Assembly (NCBI GenBank): GCA_012522765.1
Contig: JAAYJW010000276.1
Location: 1-44,568 of the forward strand
DNA from: a candidate division WS1 bacterium
GTDB taxonomy: Bacteria > Armatimonadota > Zipacnadia > Zipacnadales > UBA5352
Reading direction: 5' to 3'
DNA: 44,568 nt
This document shows, in pieces, positions 1 through 8,742 of the stretch (positions are counted from its first letter, which is position 1; each line of letters starts with the position of its first letter). The translations under genes and the position numbers were made by a program. The notes beneath the pieces were generated by a model. The model made no database searches. It was not told the DNA's origin and worked only from the letters and a program-made list of their open reading frames with translations.

Positions 1-190
1 GCGCGATCGATGCCACTTTTTGCGTGATGTTGAGCCATCCGGAACCACTCCCATGTGACTTCGTACCATTTTACAATATCCATGCTGAAAGCGAAAGACC
101 CTCATGTCGCTGTTGCGTATGCTACAGGCGATGGAGGGGGCGAAGACGGCCCAATTGTGCCCGCAAAGCCTGACCGGGAGAGCGATCATA

Positions 191-1570
191 TTGGGGAAAA
201 GCGGCAAGGACATCCTTCTGAGCGCGCTGCGCAATGAACCGACAGAGCGACCGGGCTGGGTTCCCTTTGTCGGCTGTCATGGCGGCGCGCTCATCGGCGC
301 CGCGGCCGATGACTACCTCAGGTCCCCGGACCTGATCGTTCAGGGCCTGCTGAAGGCGAACGAACTTTACCAGCCCGACGGCCTGCCGATCACCTTCGAC
401 CTGCAGGCGGAGGCGGAGATCCTCGGCTGCGAACTGCGCTGGGCCTCAGACGGTCCGCCCAGCGTGGCGTCGCACCCGCTGGCGAACGGCATGGCGATAG
501 ACGATCTGCCCGCATTCAGCGCCGATGCGGGACGCTTTCCGGTCACGCTGGAGGCGCTGCGGCAGGTGAAGGCGCAGATCGGCGACACGGTGGCGCTCTT
601 CGGCCTCATCTGCGGGCCATTCACCCTCGCGCTGCACCTGCTCGGGAACAACATCTTCCTCGACATGTTCGACGATGAGGAGGGAGTGCGCGGGCTGGTG
701 GAGTACTGCGCACGGGTCGGCATGCAGGCGGCGGATGCCTACATAGACAACGGCGCCGACGTGGTGGCGGTCGTGGATCCGATGGTGAGCCAGATCTCGC
801 CGGGGCACTTCACGCAGTTCGTCTCAGGTCCCGCGAGCAGCCTCTTCGATCATATCCGCGGGCGCGACACTGTCGCGACACTCTTCTGCTGCGGGGATGC
901 GACGCGCAACCTCGAGGTCATGGCCGACACTACCTGTGACGGCGTCTTCGTGGACGAGAATGTTGACCTGAGCCTGCTGCGCGAGATCGCTCAGGCTCGC
1001 GGCAAGTCCTACGGTGGCAATCTGCAACTGACCGTCGTGCTGCTGCTGGGGAGCGAGGCGGACGCCCGCCGCGCTGCCGCCAACTGCATAGACATCGGCG
1101 ACTCGCGGGGCTACATCCTCGCGCCGGGCTGCGATCTGCCCTACGACACGCCGCCTGAGAACGTGGCCGCCGCGGGCCGGATGGCGCTGGATGAGTATGC
1201 GCGGCAGGTCGCGCGGGAGACGCTGGTGGAGGCCGATGCCGAGTCCTTCGACGACATCGCGCTTCCCGACTACGAATCCGGCGACACGGTGATCGTGGAC
1301 GTCATCACCCTCGATTCGTCCACTTGCGCCCCATGCCAGTACATGATGGACGCCGCGCGCAGAGCAGCTAAGGAGATCGGCTCGGGCGTCGTGGTCAATG
1401 AGCACAAGATTACGCGGCGCGAAGGCCTCGGGGTGTTCTGCCGCCTCAATGCCGGGCACGTGCCGACCATCTGCATCGACGGGAAGCCGACCTTCATCTC
1501 GATCATCCCGGACGGGCCGCAGCTTGTGAACGCGATTCGGGAGCGGCTGGAGGAGAAGCGCACAGGATGA
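191..1570 (+). CDS. URO-D/MtaA-like methyltransferase fused to a C-terminal thioredoxin-like domain
   Basis: The first ~350 residues have the uroporphyrinogen-decarboxylase fold as used by corrinoid methyltransferases (MtaA/MtbA type): an LFCCGD strand near nt 880-900 and an APGCDLPYDTPPEN segment near nt 1120-1150. MtaA-type enzymes bind zinc through H-x-C and a later Cys. Here both Cys are kept, but the His position reads Phe (FCC). The last ~90 residues look like a thioredoxin fold, with CAPC near nt 1327 and a cis-Pro-like HVPT segment near nt 1460. I chose TTG at 191 because GGGAG lies 10 nt upstream; an ATG at 104 is in frame but adds a non-conserved leader. The stop overlaps the next start (ATGA), so it is probably co-translated with the CobW-type GTPase. 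Substrate unknown; a role in methyl transfer is inference. A true heme URO-D is less likely because of the extra domain and the context. Confidence 0.72.
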   Translation: MGKSGKDILLSALRNEPTERPGWVPFVGCHGGALIGAAADDYLRSPDLIVQGLLKANELYQPDGLPITFDLQAEAEILGCELRWASDGPPSVASHPLANGMAIDDLPAFSADAGRFPVTLEALRQVKAQIGDTVALFGLICGPFTLALHLLGNNIFLDMFDDEEGVRGLVEYCARVGMQAADAYIDNGADVVAVVDPMVSQISPGHFTQFVSGPASSLFDHIRGRDTVATLFCCGDATRNLEVMADTTCDGVFVDENVDLSLLREIAQARGKSYGGNLQLTVVLLLGSEADARRAAANCIDIGDSRGYILAPGCDLPYDTPPENVAAAGRMALDEYARQVARETLVEADAESFDDIALPDYESGDTVIVDVITLDSSTCAPCQYMMDAARRAAKEIGSGVVVNEHKITRREGLGVFCRLNAGHVPTICIDGKPTFISIIPDGPQLVNAIRERLEEKRTG

Positions 1571-2481
1571 TCCCTCTTTGTCTCGTAACCGGCTTTCTCG
1601 GTAGCGGCAAAACCACGTTCCTGCGGCATGTCGCGCAACTGCACCACGATCGGAAAATCGTCTATCTCGTCAACGACTTCGCGCCGCAGGACATTGACGG
1701 CGCGCTGCTGAGCGAGGTGGAGGATGACGTGGTGGCAATACCCGGCGGCAGCATCTTCTGCCGCTGCCTGGCGACGCAGTTCGCCGCCAACCTCAAGCAG
1801 ATCCCGGAGCGCTTCGGCACTCCCGACTGCCCGGTGGAGGGCGTTGTCATCGAAGCCAGCGGCATCGCCGACCCCCGCGTCATGGAGCAGATGCTTCATG
1901 AGGCGCGCCTCGACGAGGTGTACGAACTCGCTTCGGTCATCAGCATCGTGGACCCGGGGAGCCTGCCGAAGCTGATCCACACGCTGCCCAACATCCGCGC
2001 GCAGATCGAGGCCGCCGACGTGGTGCTGCTGAACAAGGTGGACCTCTTCAGCGAAGCCGAAGTTGAGGCCGCCGAGAAGATCGTGGCGGAGGTGCGTCCC
2101 GATGCGCGGATCGTCCGGACCATGGAGTGCAGGGTTGATCTCAGCCTGTTCGACGCTACACGGGCACGGGCGCTGGCCGGCGAATATGCGCCCTGTGCCG
2201 ATCCTCATTACGTGTCAGTCTTCTTTCCGGCACACTCTCCTCTGAATGTTCAGCGTGTGCGGGAGGTTGTCGGCGAGATGAGCGAGAAGTTGTATCGTGT
2301 GAAGGGAACGGTGCCACTTGAGGAGGGTGCCTGTCGCATTAGTTTTTCGCGGGGCAGCTTCATCGCCGAGGTTATCCCAACGGCGGGAGACTCGCCGGGC
2401 CTGGCCGTTATATCGCGTGGAGACGCAGGCGAGGAGGTAGCGGCCGGCTTCGCTCGCCTTACGCGAGTGGTGGCTCAGTAG
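1567..2481 (+). CDS. CobW/COG0523-family GTPase (metal or cofactor chaperone-like)
   Basis: G3E-family P-loop GTPase of 304 residues. Visible motifs are the Walker A GFLGSGKTTF at residues 9-18, a NDFAPQDIDGALL switch-like segment, an EASGIADP segment and the specificity motif NKVD near residue 156. A CobW C-terminal-like domain follows (YRVKGTVPLEE). The family's metal-binding CxCC after the GG turn is altered: the protein reads GGSIFCRC, so a CxC remains but the first Cys is Ser. The start ATG overlaps the stop of the upstream URO-D/thioredoxin gene by 4 nt. COG0523 proteins insert or supply metals or help corrinoid enzymes. By context this one probably serves the neighbouring methyltransferase-like protein, which is inference. 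Confidence 0.85.
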   Translation: MIPLCLVTGFLGSGKTTFLRHVAQLHHDRKIVYLVNDFAPQDIDGALLSEVEDDVVAIPGGSIFCRCLATQFAANLKQIPERFGTPDCPVEGVVIEASGIADPRVMEQMLHEARLDEVYELASVISIVDPGSLPKLIHTLPNIRAQIEAADVVLLNKVDLFSEAEVEAAEKIVAEVRPDARIVRTMECRVDLSLFDATRARALAGEYAPCADPHYVSVFFPAHSPLNVQRVREVVGEMSEKLYRVKGTVPLEEGACRISFSRGSFIAEVIPTAGDSPGLAVISRGDAGEEVAAGFARLTRVVAQ

Positions 2482-2534
2482 TGGCGCCCATATGTAAATA
2501 GCGACCGGGACACGGCGGGTTTCTTCTGAAACGC

Positions 2535-2562
2535 TTGACTCATTTGTCTGTTCAGGTAGGAT
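2535..2562 (+). promoter_or_regulatory. Putative sigma70-type promoter for the PEP-CTERM gene
   Basis: TTGACT (2535-2540), a 16-nt spacer and TAGGAT (2557-2562) lie ~40 nt before the start at 2604, in a short AT-richer gap after the CobW-type gene. Position and matches are reasonable; there is no experimental support. Confidence 0.4.
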
Positions 2563-2603
2563 GATGCTTGACTCGCAGGAAGTGACGAGAGGTGGTAGGG
2601 ATC

Positions 2604-3338
2604 ATGCGTTGGGTTCTGCCCGCAACGCTCATCGCGCTATTAAGCTGCGGCATCACTTGGGCTGACACGGCCACCGCCGGCAGTCTTTCACATGTATGGG
2701 GGTCGGTGACTATCAGCGACCCGCTTGATGACGATGTGGATGGTTCCCCGCCGGGAACGCCACAGGACGGTCGTGACATCTACACCGGCATCTGGTGGGA
2801 ACGGCCGGCAGGCAGCACATGGGACTACTTCCGGATGGACCTTGCGGGAGCCCCCTACGAGGTCGCCTATGACTGGGCAATCGTCTACGGCTTCTACATT
2901 GACGGAGCGGCCGGCGGCGCGCCCGGGAGCGACACATACGTGCCCGGTGAGCTATCGGATATCAACTGGGTCGTGGACTGGCATCCGGATCCAGCCGGGA
3001 ACGTAGATGGTACGCTGCTCGATCCCACAACGGGCGGCAACCTGTTCCACTTCCATGAGTATCTGCCGGGCGGAACATGGAACACCGCGAATCTCGCACC
3101 CACCGAGTATTTCGTCTATCTCAGTGACGATGGGCCGAATACGATCCAGTGGCGCATTCCGCGCACGTGGCTCGCATACGACTACACATTCACCGGCGCC
3201 ACCCATGACCTCGGCTCCAGCGGCGGCGTCACCTTCGACCTGACGGGCACGGCGTACACGCCTGAACCAGGCACGATGGCGCTGCTCGGCCTCGGTCTCG
3301 CAGGTCTCGTAGCCGCGCGCCGGCGCAAGCAGGCGTGA
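2604..3338 (+). CDS. PEP-CTERM sorting-domain exported protein
   Basis: 244-residue exported protein. It starts with a signal peptide (MRWVLPATLIALLSCGITWA) and ends with a textbook PEP-CTERM tail: PEPGT, then the hydrophobic stretch MALLGLGLAGLVAA and RRRK. Such tails are processed by exosortase and route proteins to the envelope or exopolysaccharide; no exosortase gene is in this window. The ~200-residue middle is rich in Gly, Asp, Trp and Tyr and looks like a beta-rich secreted domain that I do not recognise. I chose ATG 2604 because GAGGTGG lies about 9 nt upstream; a GTG at 2592 would put four extra residues before the signal peptide. A strong hairpin terminator follows 28 nt after the stop, so it is probably monocistronic. 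Confidence 0.85.
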   Translation: MRWVLPATLIALLSCGITWADTATAGSLSHVWGSVTISDPLDDDVDGSPPGTPQDGRDIYTGIWWERPAGSTWDYFRMDLAGAPYEVAYDWAIVYGFYIDGAAGGAPGSDTYVPGELSDINWVVDWHPDPAGNVDGTLLDPTTGGNLFHFHEYLPGGTWNTANLAPTEYFVYLSDDGPNTIQWRIPRTWLAYDYTFTGATHDLGSSGGVTFDLTGTAYTPEPGTMALLGLGLAGLVAARRRKQA

Positions 3339-3366
3339 GGATCTGACACCCAACGTGAACCACCAC

Positions 3367-3392
3367 GGGGCCGCCAGCAATGGCGGCCCCGT
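3367..3392 (+). terminator. Rho-independent terminator after the PEP-CTERM gene
   Basis: Perfect 10-bp stem CGGGGCCGCC / GGCGGCCCCG with a 6-nt loop (AGCAAT), followed by TTTCT. The arms are almost identical to those of the terminator after the next gene. Confidence 0.85.
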
Positions 3393-3505
3393 TTCTGTAC
3401 CGGGACTTGCGACCGGTGCGCTTAAGGAAAAAAAGGAGGAGTCAACGTGTTTTGACGGGAATAAATGAATTGCTGATCAACATGAGAAAGAGGAGATGCT
3501 TTAAG

Positions 3506-4108
3506 ATGAGGCGCGGATTCACGCTCATTGAATTGCTCGTGGTGATAGCCATCATTGCCATTCTCGCAGCCATCCTGTTCCCGGTATTCGCGCGGGCACG
3601 TGAGAAGGCGCGGCAGTCAAGCTGCTTGAGCAATGTGAAGCAGTTGACACTCGGCATCTTGATGTATGCCGACGACTATGACGAGAAGTTCCCGGTGCAG
3701 GACTACACGGTCGCGGCGGTGACGTATCCCGGCGGCGGGACGGGGACCCACGTGCGATGGTTCCACGCGATCTACCCCTACGTGAAGAACGTCCAGATCT
3801 TCAGTTGCCCGTCGGCGCCGGATCGCTGGAACGGGAACGATACCGATGAACTCCGCTACGGTATCAACACATTCCTGCCGTACTACCAGATCCCTCTGGC
3901 CGAGATCGAGGAGCCGGCAAGCACACTGATGCTGGCCGACAGCATTGGCGGCTCCTCCTACCGAATCCATGCCGTCTGGAGCTCATCCTACCATATTGAC
4001 CCGCGGCACAATGGTGGCGCGAACGTCGGGCTGTGCGACGGTCACGCCAAGTGGTATCAGTGCTCGGAGACCAGGCACGACATCGACGTCATCTGGGACC
4101 CGCGCTGA
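3506..4108 (+). CDS. Type IV prepilin-like protein with H-X9-DG motif (DUF1559-like)
   Basis: The N-terminus [20 protein letters not shown] is a class III (type IV pilin) signal: PilD-type peptidase would cut after Gly4 and methylate Phe5, with a conserved Glu at mature position 5. The long hydrophobic helix is followed by the family hallmarks [11 protein letters not shown] and, near the C-terminus, [14 protein letters not shown]. In the latter the His is nine residues before Asp-Gly, the H-X9-DG motif of pseudopilin-like proteins abundant in planctomycetes, Lentisphaerae and Armatimonadota. I chose ATG 3506 for AGGAG 10 nt upstream and because it gives the shortest proper leader; ATG 3482 would add eight residues. 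It probably sits in the inner membrane or on the surface as a pseudopilin; no secretion or assembly genes are adjacent. Confidence 0.9.
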   Translation: MRRGFTLIELLVVIAIIAILAAILFPVFARAREKARQSSCLSNVKQLTLGILMYADDYDEKFPVQDYTVAAVTYPGGGTGTHVRWFHAIYPYVKNVQIFSCPSAPDRWNGNDTDELRYGINTFLPYYQIPLAEIEEPASTLMLADSIGGSSYRIHAVWSSSYHIDPRHNGGANVGLCDGHAKWYQCSETRHDIDVIWDPR

Positions 4109-4130
4109 CGCCCGTCCACGGCGATCTTTA

Positions 4131-4157
4131 CGGGGCCGCCCAGTACGGGCGGCCCCG
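4131..4157 (+). terminator. Rho-independent terminator after the prepilin gene
   Basis: 11-bp stem CGGGGCCGCCC / GGGCGGCCCCG with loop AGTAC, followed by TTTC. It ends plus-strand transcription before the convergent minus-strand gene ending at 4188. Confidence 0.85.
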
Positions 4158-4187
4158 TTTCATTGCCGATGGAGATGGCGCTCAACC

Positions 4188-7100
4188 TCAGTCGATCTTC
4201 GGGTTCTCCGGCACCGGTACCCGATCGCCGAAGATGATCACCCGGTAGCGCTGTGGCTCGATCTCCAGCGTGATGGTGTCGCCATCAGCAGGGATCGGCT
4301 CGTCGAACATCGCATCCACCGGCTGCGCATCGGCCGCGATCCCCAACGCCTCGCGGTCGAAGGTCACCGTGCCGCTCCACGGCTCATTCGGCAGGTTGGC
4401 GATCGCCACAAGCGCCCTACCCCGCTCGCGGTCCACCCACGCGCTTGCCAGCAGCCCCTCCGGCGCCTCCGCGATCAGGTCCTTCTCCCAGTACGGCACG
4501 AACTGCGCACCCTCGAAAGCGGTTCGCAGCTTGTGCAGATGCGCCCACGGCCGCGTCTTCTCTCCGTAGCCGATCTGCCGCCCGTAGTAGCGGACGATGC
4601 CGCCGCCGACCACCATCGGCACGTCATGGATGATGAACATCGAGCGCATCTGATTGCGGCTCACCGGCAGGTTCTGCCAGTTCCACCACAGGCCGACGGT
4701 CGAGACGCCGTTGAGGTGCGTCATGAAGTTCGCCCGGAATTCGCCGGCGCTGTTGACGCCCAGCACCGTGTCGCCCGCGTGATACTGCCCCTCGCCCGTC
4801 ACCCGCACATCGCTGAAGGCGCCGATGCACCACGTCTCGAGGTTGTAGTGGTTGCGCACGATGCACGGCTTGGGCGCTTCGACATGGGTGTAGATGTAGA
4901 GCCGCTCGATGAAGTCGCGGATCGCCCAGATGCTATAGCTGCCGCGCTGGCGGCCCTCGCGGTCGGTCCAGGCATACCCGTCAAGCTCGTTCATCATCAG
5001 CCGCGGCATCGCCATTCCGTCCATGTACATGCCGTCGAGGCCGGTCTCCTCGATGAGGATCCGCGCATCCCACAGCCACCAGTCGGGGAATGTGCTCGCG
5101 TGGTTGTGCAGGAAGCACCCCCAGCCGATGTTCTTGACCGGCTCGGCGAGCATCTCCTGACCGAAGGTGTCGAACTGCGGGATGTTCGCGTTCACGCCCC
5201 AACCTGTGTAGGGCATGTACTTCAAGCCCAGACCGTGCAGAAGCTCTGCGTACTCCCGCGCAGCCTGCTCGTAGCGTGGGTTGTAGATCCGCGGGCAGCC
5301 GAAGTGCTCCTCATCCTGGATGTAGCTGCTGACGGTATTGCCGTCCGCGTCAATGATCGCTTGAAGGCTGCGCATGAAGTCCTCCATGTCGAGGTCTTCC
5401 CGCAGGGCAGGAGGCTCTCCGCCGGCGATCTGCACGACTTGCCGGCCCGGGGTCGAGTCCTTGACCGGCGTGACGGTCAGGCCGAAAGTCACGCGCCACG
5501 GTTCGCTGATGGTCAGCGGCGTGTCCACCATCGCCACCCGCAGCACCAGCGCCCCATCCTCGCGCCTGAGGCCGACCACTGCATCCTCATTGGTATTCGA
5601 CCAGCCACGATCAGCCTCGCAGAACCACTGCAGGCCGCGATCCTCCGCACCGAGGTAGCACGCCCAGGTGAACGGGATCATCCCCTCCGGGTACTGCTCG
5701 AACCACTCATCAACCGTGCCCGCGAAGGTCCCCGTGGAGGCAATCTGCGGGTCGGTCCGCGTTCCCTGATGGTAGGCGAGGCGCGCGAACTCCTCCGTCA
5801 CCGGAATCTCCAGCACCAGCCGCTCCAACGACCCCGGCTGCGCGCCCGGATCGATCGTCAGGTCTATCCGCCCGGTGCCGTCGTAATGCCACGCGCTGCG
5901 CATCCGCAGAGCGAAATCACCTGCCGCACCGGCTGCCTCGAAGATCGCATCACGGTCATCCAGCGAGGTGCGGCTACAGCTCCAGGAGGGTTGCGCCTCC
6001 CCCATCTCCAGCGTCACCGGCCGCGCCAGTAGCTCACTTCCGCGCGCGATGATCGAGGCGGGCAGGCCATTGTCGCCGATCTCCACGCGTCGCTGCCAGA
6101 GCGTGAAGGCGCCGTCGCCATCAGCCTGCACCGGCTCAAACGGCGGCGGGACTACCTGCGACCGCCCGATGTCGTTCGGCCACCACTCGGGGGCTGCCGG
6201 GCGCTCGATCGTGGCGGTGTTGGCGATGACCTCAGTGCCATCAGCGCGCAGCAGCCGCGCCGTCACGCTCGCCTCCGTCTCGGGGGCGACCTCGGCTGAA
6301 TCGAGGAAGGCGTGAACGCTGTCGGCAAGCGGGTTCACCGCTGCGGTGGCGCTCGCAAGCTCTCTGCCATCGCTGCTGAGGGTGAACTCGATACTGTCAT
6401 CCTCGCGCAGCTCAAGGTTCGCCAGTGAGGCCTCGGCGCGTATCTTCTCATACTTGAGGAAAAACGGGCGCAGCGTCACGTTCAGACCCGGAAGGACCGC
6501 GTAGGGCACCACCTGCGCGGAAACCACCTCGCCCGTCTCCGGGTCGCTGAATTCCCATGCCACGATGTACTCGCCATTCTCCAGCGGCTGCTCCAGACTG
6601 AGAAAGGCGTTGCCCGCCTCACCCTCGCCGGGGCTGGCGCCCACGCTTATCTGCGCCTCGCGCTCCTCGACGAACTCAAAACGCCCATTCAGCTCGCGCA
6701 GGATGTCCGCCTCGCTGCGGAAGGCCTGTATCTCCTGCGTTGGGTCAATGTCCCGCTCGCCCTCGCGGATGCGCCGGATGCGGTCCCAGGCGTCATGGAA
6801 CTGCAGAGCGCCCTCGGGCCGCTCGGCAGAGGCTCTGAAGAGCTGCACGCGACCCTGCAGCGGGATCGCCTCGTCGCTGAGGTTGTAGTAGACCATGCGC
6901 ATGCCGGAGGTCTGCGGCCTGTCGGGGTTGGACAGCCGCCCCACGCCATGCGGGCGCTGAATCGGCCCGTCCTCGCCCACGAAGACGAACTTCGGCGTGA
7001 TCGGCGAGCGGTAGCCGTGCCCGGCGCTCCAGACCAGGCCGAGGTCAATCATCCGCTTGCGCGGCGACACCTGCTGCGCCATCAGGTCCATCAGCCAGAC

Positions 7101-7730
7101 CGATCCGGGCCGCGGTGGCTCGTGGGTGCCGATCTGGTCGAGCGGGATCGCAAGCTCCGCCGACCAGCCGGTGCGCCCGGCAACGCCGGCGGCATACTTC
7201 CAGTCGGCGGGGATGCTCGTGTCGCCACCCGAGCCCGCCAGGTCACCCCGCATCAGGCTCCATGCGCCAACGGCATTGCCGGCGAAGGCGTAGAAGTAGT
7301 CCACGCCATTCTCTTCGCGGCCGGGGCGGATGACAAGCTCGAAGGCGTCATCCTTCCACCAGATGTGCTCGTGGCGGCCCGCCTCGAAGGTGGATCGCGG
7401 CGTCGGGTGCATCGGCGGCCGCTCGATGCGCACCGCAACGTAGAGGTTGCTCTCATCGTAACAGACGTACATGCCCACGGGTAGATCCGCGAGGTTGCCG
7501 GTGTCCACGTCGATGAAGCCGTCCACGCGGGAGGCGAAGTACCACTCGCGGTAGCCAACGTTCCCGTCAATAGTGGGGGCTTCGGGACGAGCGGGCGGGA
7601 TCGGGACGACGGTCTGCCGTGCCCACCAGTCGGGTATGAGCGTAGGGGTCTCCGCGACCGGTTCGGCGTCCTGAGCGAATCCGGCGCAGGCGGTGATAAG
7701 AACAAGCGCGACGAGGGCGAGGGGGCGCAT
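4188..7730 (-). CDS. Large secreted CBM9-like plus TIM-barrel glycosidase-like protein (DUF6067/GH123-related?)
   Basis: 1180 residues. The signal peptide MRPLALVALVLITACAGFAQ is followed at ~45-260 by a CBM9-like carbohydrate-binding domain (PTIDGNVGYREW, YDESNLYVAVRIE, WKDDAFELVI). Beta-rich domains occupy ~270-770. A TIM-barrel catalytic-looking domain lies at ~780-1080, with SYIQDEEHFGCPRIYNPRYE, the strand DGMYMDGMAMPR (~900) carrying candidate acidic residues, and a C-terminal beta domain. The order resembles large secreted proteins with DUF6067/GH123-like barrels; the family assignment is tentative. ATG 7730 is supported by GGGAG upstream and by the signal peptide; a 56-codon in-frame extension has no such support. 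It lies 238 nt downstream of the discoidin-like gene. Likely role: external polysaccharide or glycan binding and hydrolysis. Confidence 0.75.
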   Translation of the reverse strand: MRPLALVALVLITACAGFAQDAEPVAETPTLIPDWWARQTVVPIPPARPEAPTIDGNVGYREWYFASRVDGFIDVDTGNLADLPVGMYVCYDESNLYVAVRIERPPMHPTPRSTFEAGRHEHIWWKDDAFELVIRPGREENGVDYFYAFAGNAVGAWSLMRGDLAGSGGDTSIPADWKYAAGVAGRTGWSAELAIPLDQIGTHEPPRPGSVWLMDLMAQQVSPRKRMIDLGLVWSAGHGYRSPITPKFVFVGEDGPIQRPHGVGRLSNPDRPQTSGMRMVYYNLSDEAIPLQGRVQLFRASAERPEGALQFHDAWDRIRRIREGERDIDPTQEIQAFRSEADILRELNGRFEFVEEREAQISVGASPGEGEAGNAFLSLEQPLENGEYIVAWEFSDPETGEVVSAQVVPYAVLPGLNVTLRPFFLKYEKIRAEASLANLELREDDSIEFTLSSDGRELASATAAVNPLADSVHAFLDSAEVAPETEASVTARLLRADGTEVIANTATIERPAAPEWWPNDIGRSQVVPPPFEPVQADGDGAFTLWQRRVEIGDNGLPASIIARGSELLARPVTLEMGEAQPSWSCSRTSLDDRDAIFEAAGAAGDFALRMRSAWHYDGTGRIDLTIDPGAQPGSLERLVLEIPVTEEFARLAYHQGTRTDPQIASTGTFAGTVDEWFEQYPEGMIPFTWACYLGAEDRGLQWFCEADRGWSNTNEDAVVGLRREDGALVLRVAMVDTPLTISEPWRVTFGLTVTPVKDSTPGRQVVQIAGGEPPALREDLDMEDFMRSLQAIIDADGNTVSSYIQDEEHFGCPRIYNPRYEQAAREYAELLHGLGLKYMPYTGWGVNANIPQFDTFGQEMLAEPVKNIGWGCFLHNHASTFPDWWLWDARILIEETGLDGMYMDGMAMPRLMMNELDGYAWTDREGRQRGSYSIWAIRDFIERLYIYTHVEAPKPCIVRNHYNLETWCIGAFSDVRVTGEGQYHAGDTVLGVNSAGEFRANFMTHLNGVSTVGLWWNWQNLPVSRNQMRSMFIIHDVPMVVGGGIVRYYGRQIGYGEKTRPWAHLHKLRTAFEGAQFVPYWEKDLIAEAPEGLLASAWVDRERGRALVAIANLPNEPWSGTVTFDREALGIAADAQPVDAMFDEPIPADGDTITLEIEPQRYRVIIFGDRVPVPENPKID

Positions 7731-7842
7731 GGCGATTCTCCCGTTGCTGAGGCTGGGTGATGCGGTGCATTTCCCCGCGGGCGATGCAATGTCCTTGCGG
7801 TTGCACCACGACAGCGTCGTTGCCGCAGGAGCGCCTCCACTC

Positions 7843-7862
7843 CACGCACAGGAGTGTGCGTG
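7843..7862 (-). other. Small hairpin in the leader of the large glycosidase-like gene
   Basis: The 238-nt gap between the two secreted-protein genes holds a 7-bp stem (CACGCAC / GTGCGTG) with a 6-nt loop about 110 nt before the start at 7730. I see no riboswitch consensus or clear promoter here. It could be an mRNA leader hairpin or chance. Confidence 0.25.
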
Positions 7863-7911
7863 CCACTGGAACGACCACGACAGCGACGCGCTCCGCACTC
7901 ACCATTGACGA

Positions 7912-7940
7912 CAGGGGCGCCTCATGTTGAGGCGCCCCTG
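7912..7940 (-). terminator. Hairpin terminator after the discoidin-like gene
   Basis: Perfect 13-bp stem CAGGGGCGCCTCA / TGAGGCGCCCCTG with a 3-nt loop, beginning about 28 nt past the stop of the minus-strand gene at 7969. It has no clear U-tract on the minus strand, so termination may be partial or factor-assisted. Confidence 0.5.
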
Positions 7941-7968
7941 ATGGATGGTCCTGTATCGTCGCTCGGAG

Positions 7969-8712
7969 CTACTGCGGCGCATCGCCTGCCGGCGCGGCGG
8001 GCGGTGCGATGACCGCGTCCAGGTTCTCCTGCGCCTGCTGGAAACGCTGGCTGTCACGGTAGCGCTTCAGCTCATCGAGCAGCGTGCTCAGCCGGGTGAT
8101 AAGCTGATCCAGCGCATCATCGCCCACGATCGCCTCGTAGACCTCGAACTCGCCCATGCCGACGGAGAAGTCCGAACCCCAGTTGCTGGTGATCTCGAGC
8201 TTGACCCACTCCGCCTCCACCGGCACGAAGTCGAAGCTCTGCTTGAGCGCCTGGCGGACCACAACGTAGGTCCCGATGGCCTTGTACGGCCCATCAGGGC
8301 CCTCCGTGGAGGCGGAGACGCGGATGTTCTTCACCCAGCGTCCGAGCCACTCGGGATCGTCGGTGACCGGGTCCACCACCACTCGGGTGATCAGCCGGCG
8401 CTGCGGCAGCTTGAAGATGATCCACTCGGGATTCTCAGGCGATGGCACGCTCTGGCTCGCCCAGCCATACGAGTCGGCGGGGGTATGCGACCCGACGACG
8501 TGCTTGCCATCGATGAGGTTCTGCGCCGACCATGCCGGGACCGGCTGGCCATTGGCATCAAGCGCCTGACTCGAGACGGCTACGATGGAGCCACCGTTCT
8601 CAGCGGCCACAAGGTTGGTTGTTCCGGCAATTGTCGGCTCCGCCCATGCCTGAGCGGCAAGGAGAATGCTCACCACACCGACTGCTGCAATCATCCGCAA
8701 ACTGCGCATCAT
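7969..8712 (-). CDS. Secreted F5/8 type C (discoidin/CBM32-like) domain protein
   Basis: 247 residues. A signal peptide (about residues 1-24, ending AAQAWA) is followed by one discoidin-like domain. Its marks are WSAQNLIDGKHVVG near residue 60, a solvent-exposed Trp loop (GWASQSVPSPENPEWIIFKL), the strand LITRVVVDP, and the closing WVKLEITSNWG...GEFEVYE. A short helical, Gln/Ala/Pro-rich tail follows. Such domains bind glycans or surfaces. The start ATG ATG (8712/8709) has AGGAG 6-9 nt upstream. The gene begins only 30 nt after the stop of the PASTA kinase gene, so it may be the last gene of the cell-wall operon; that link is inference. A hairpin follows the stop. Confidence 0.8.
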   Translation of the reverse strand: MMRSLRMIAAVGVVSILLAAQAWAEPTIAGTTNLVAAENGGSIVAVSSQALDANGQPVPAWSAQNLIDGKHVVGSHTPADSYGWASQSVPSPENPEWIIFKLPQRRLITRVVVDPVTDDPEWLGRWVKNIRVSASTEGPDGPYKAIGTYVVVRQALKQSFDFVPVEAEWVKLEITSNWGSDFSVGMGEFEVYEAIVGDDALDQLITRLSTLLDELKRYRDSQRFQQAQENLDAVIAPPAAPAGDAPQ

Positions 8713-8742
8713 TGATCACTCCTGCTTCCGTCGCTGGCCCCG

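Noticed and set aside
3945-6032. 695-codon open frame on the plus strand
   Set aside because: It is antisense to the secreted glycosidase-like gene, has Arg/His/Pro-rich nonsense composition and no motif. It is a GC-rich shadow frame.
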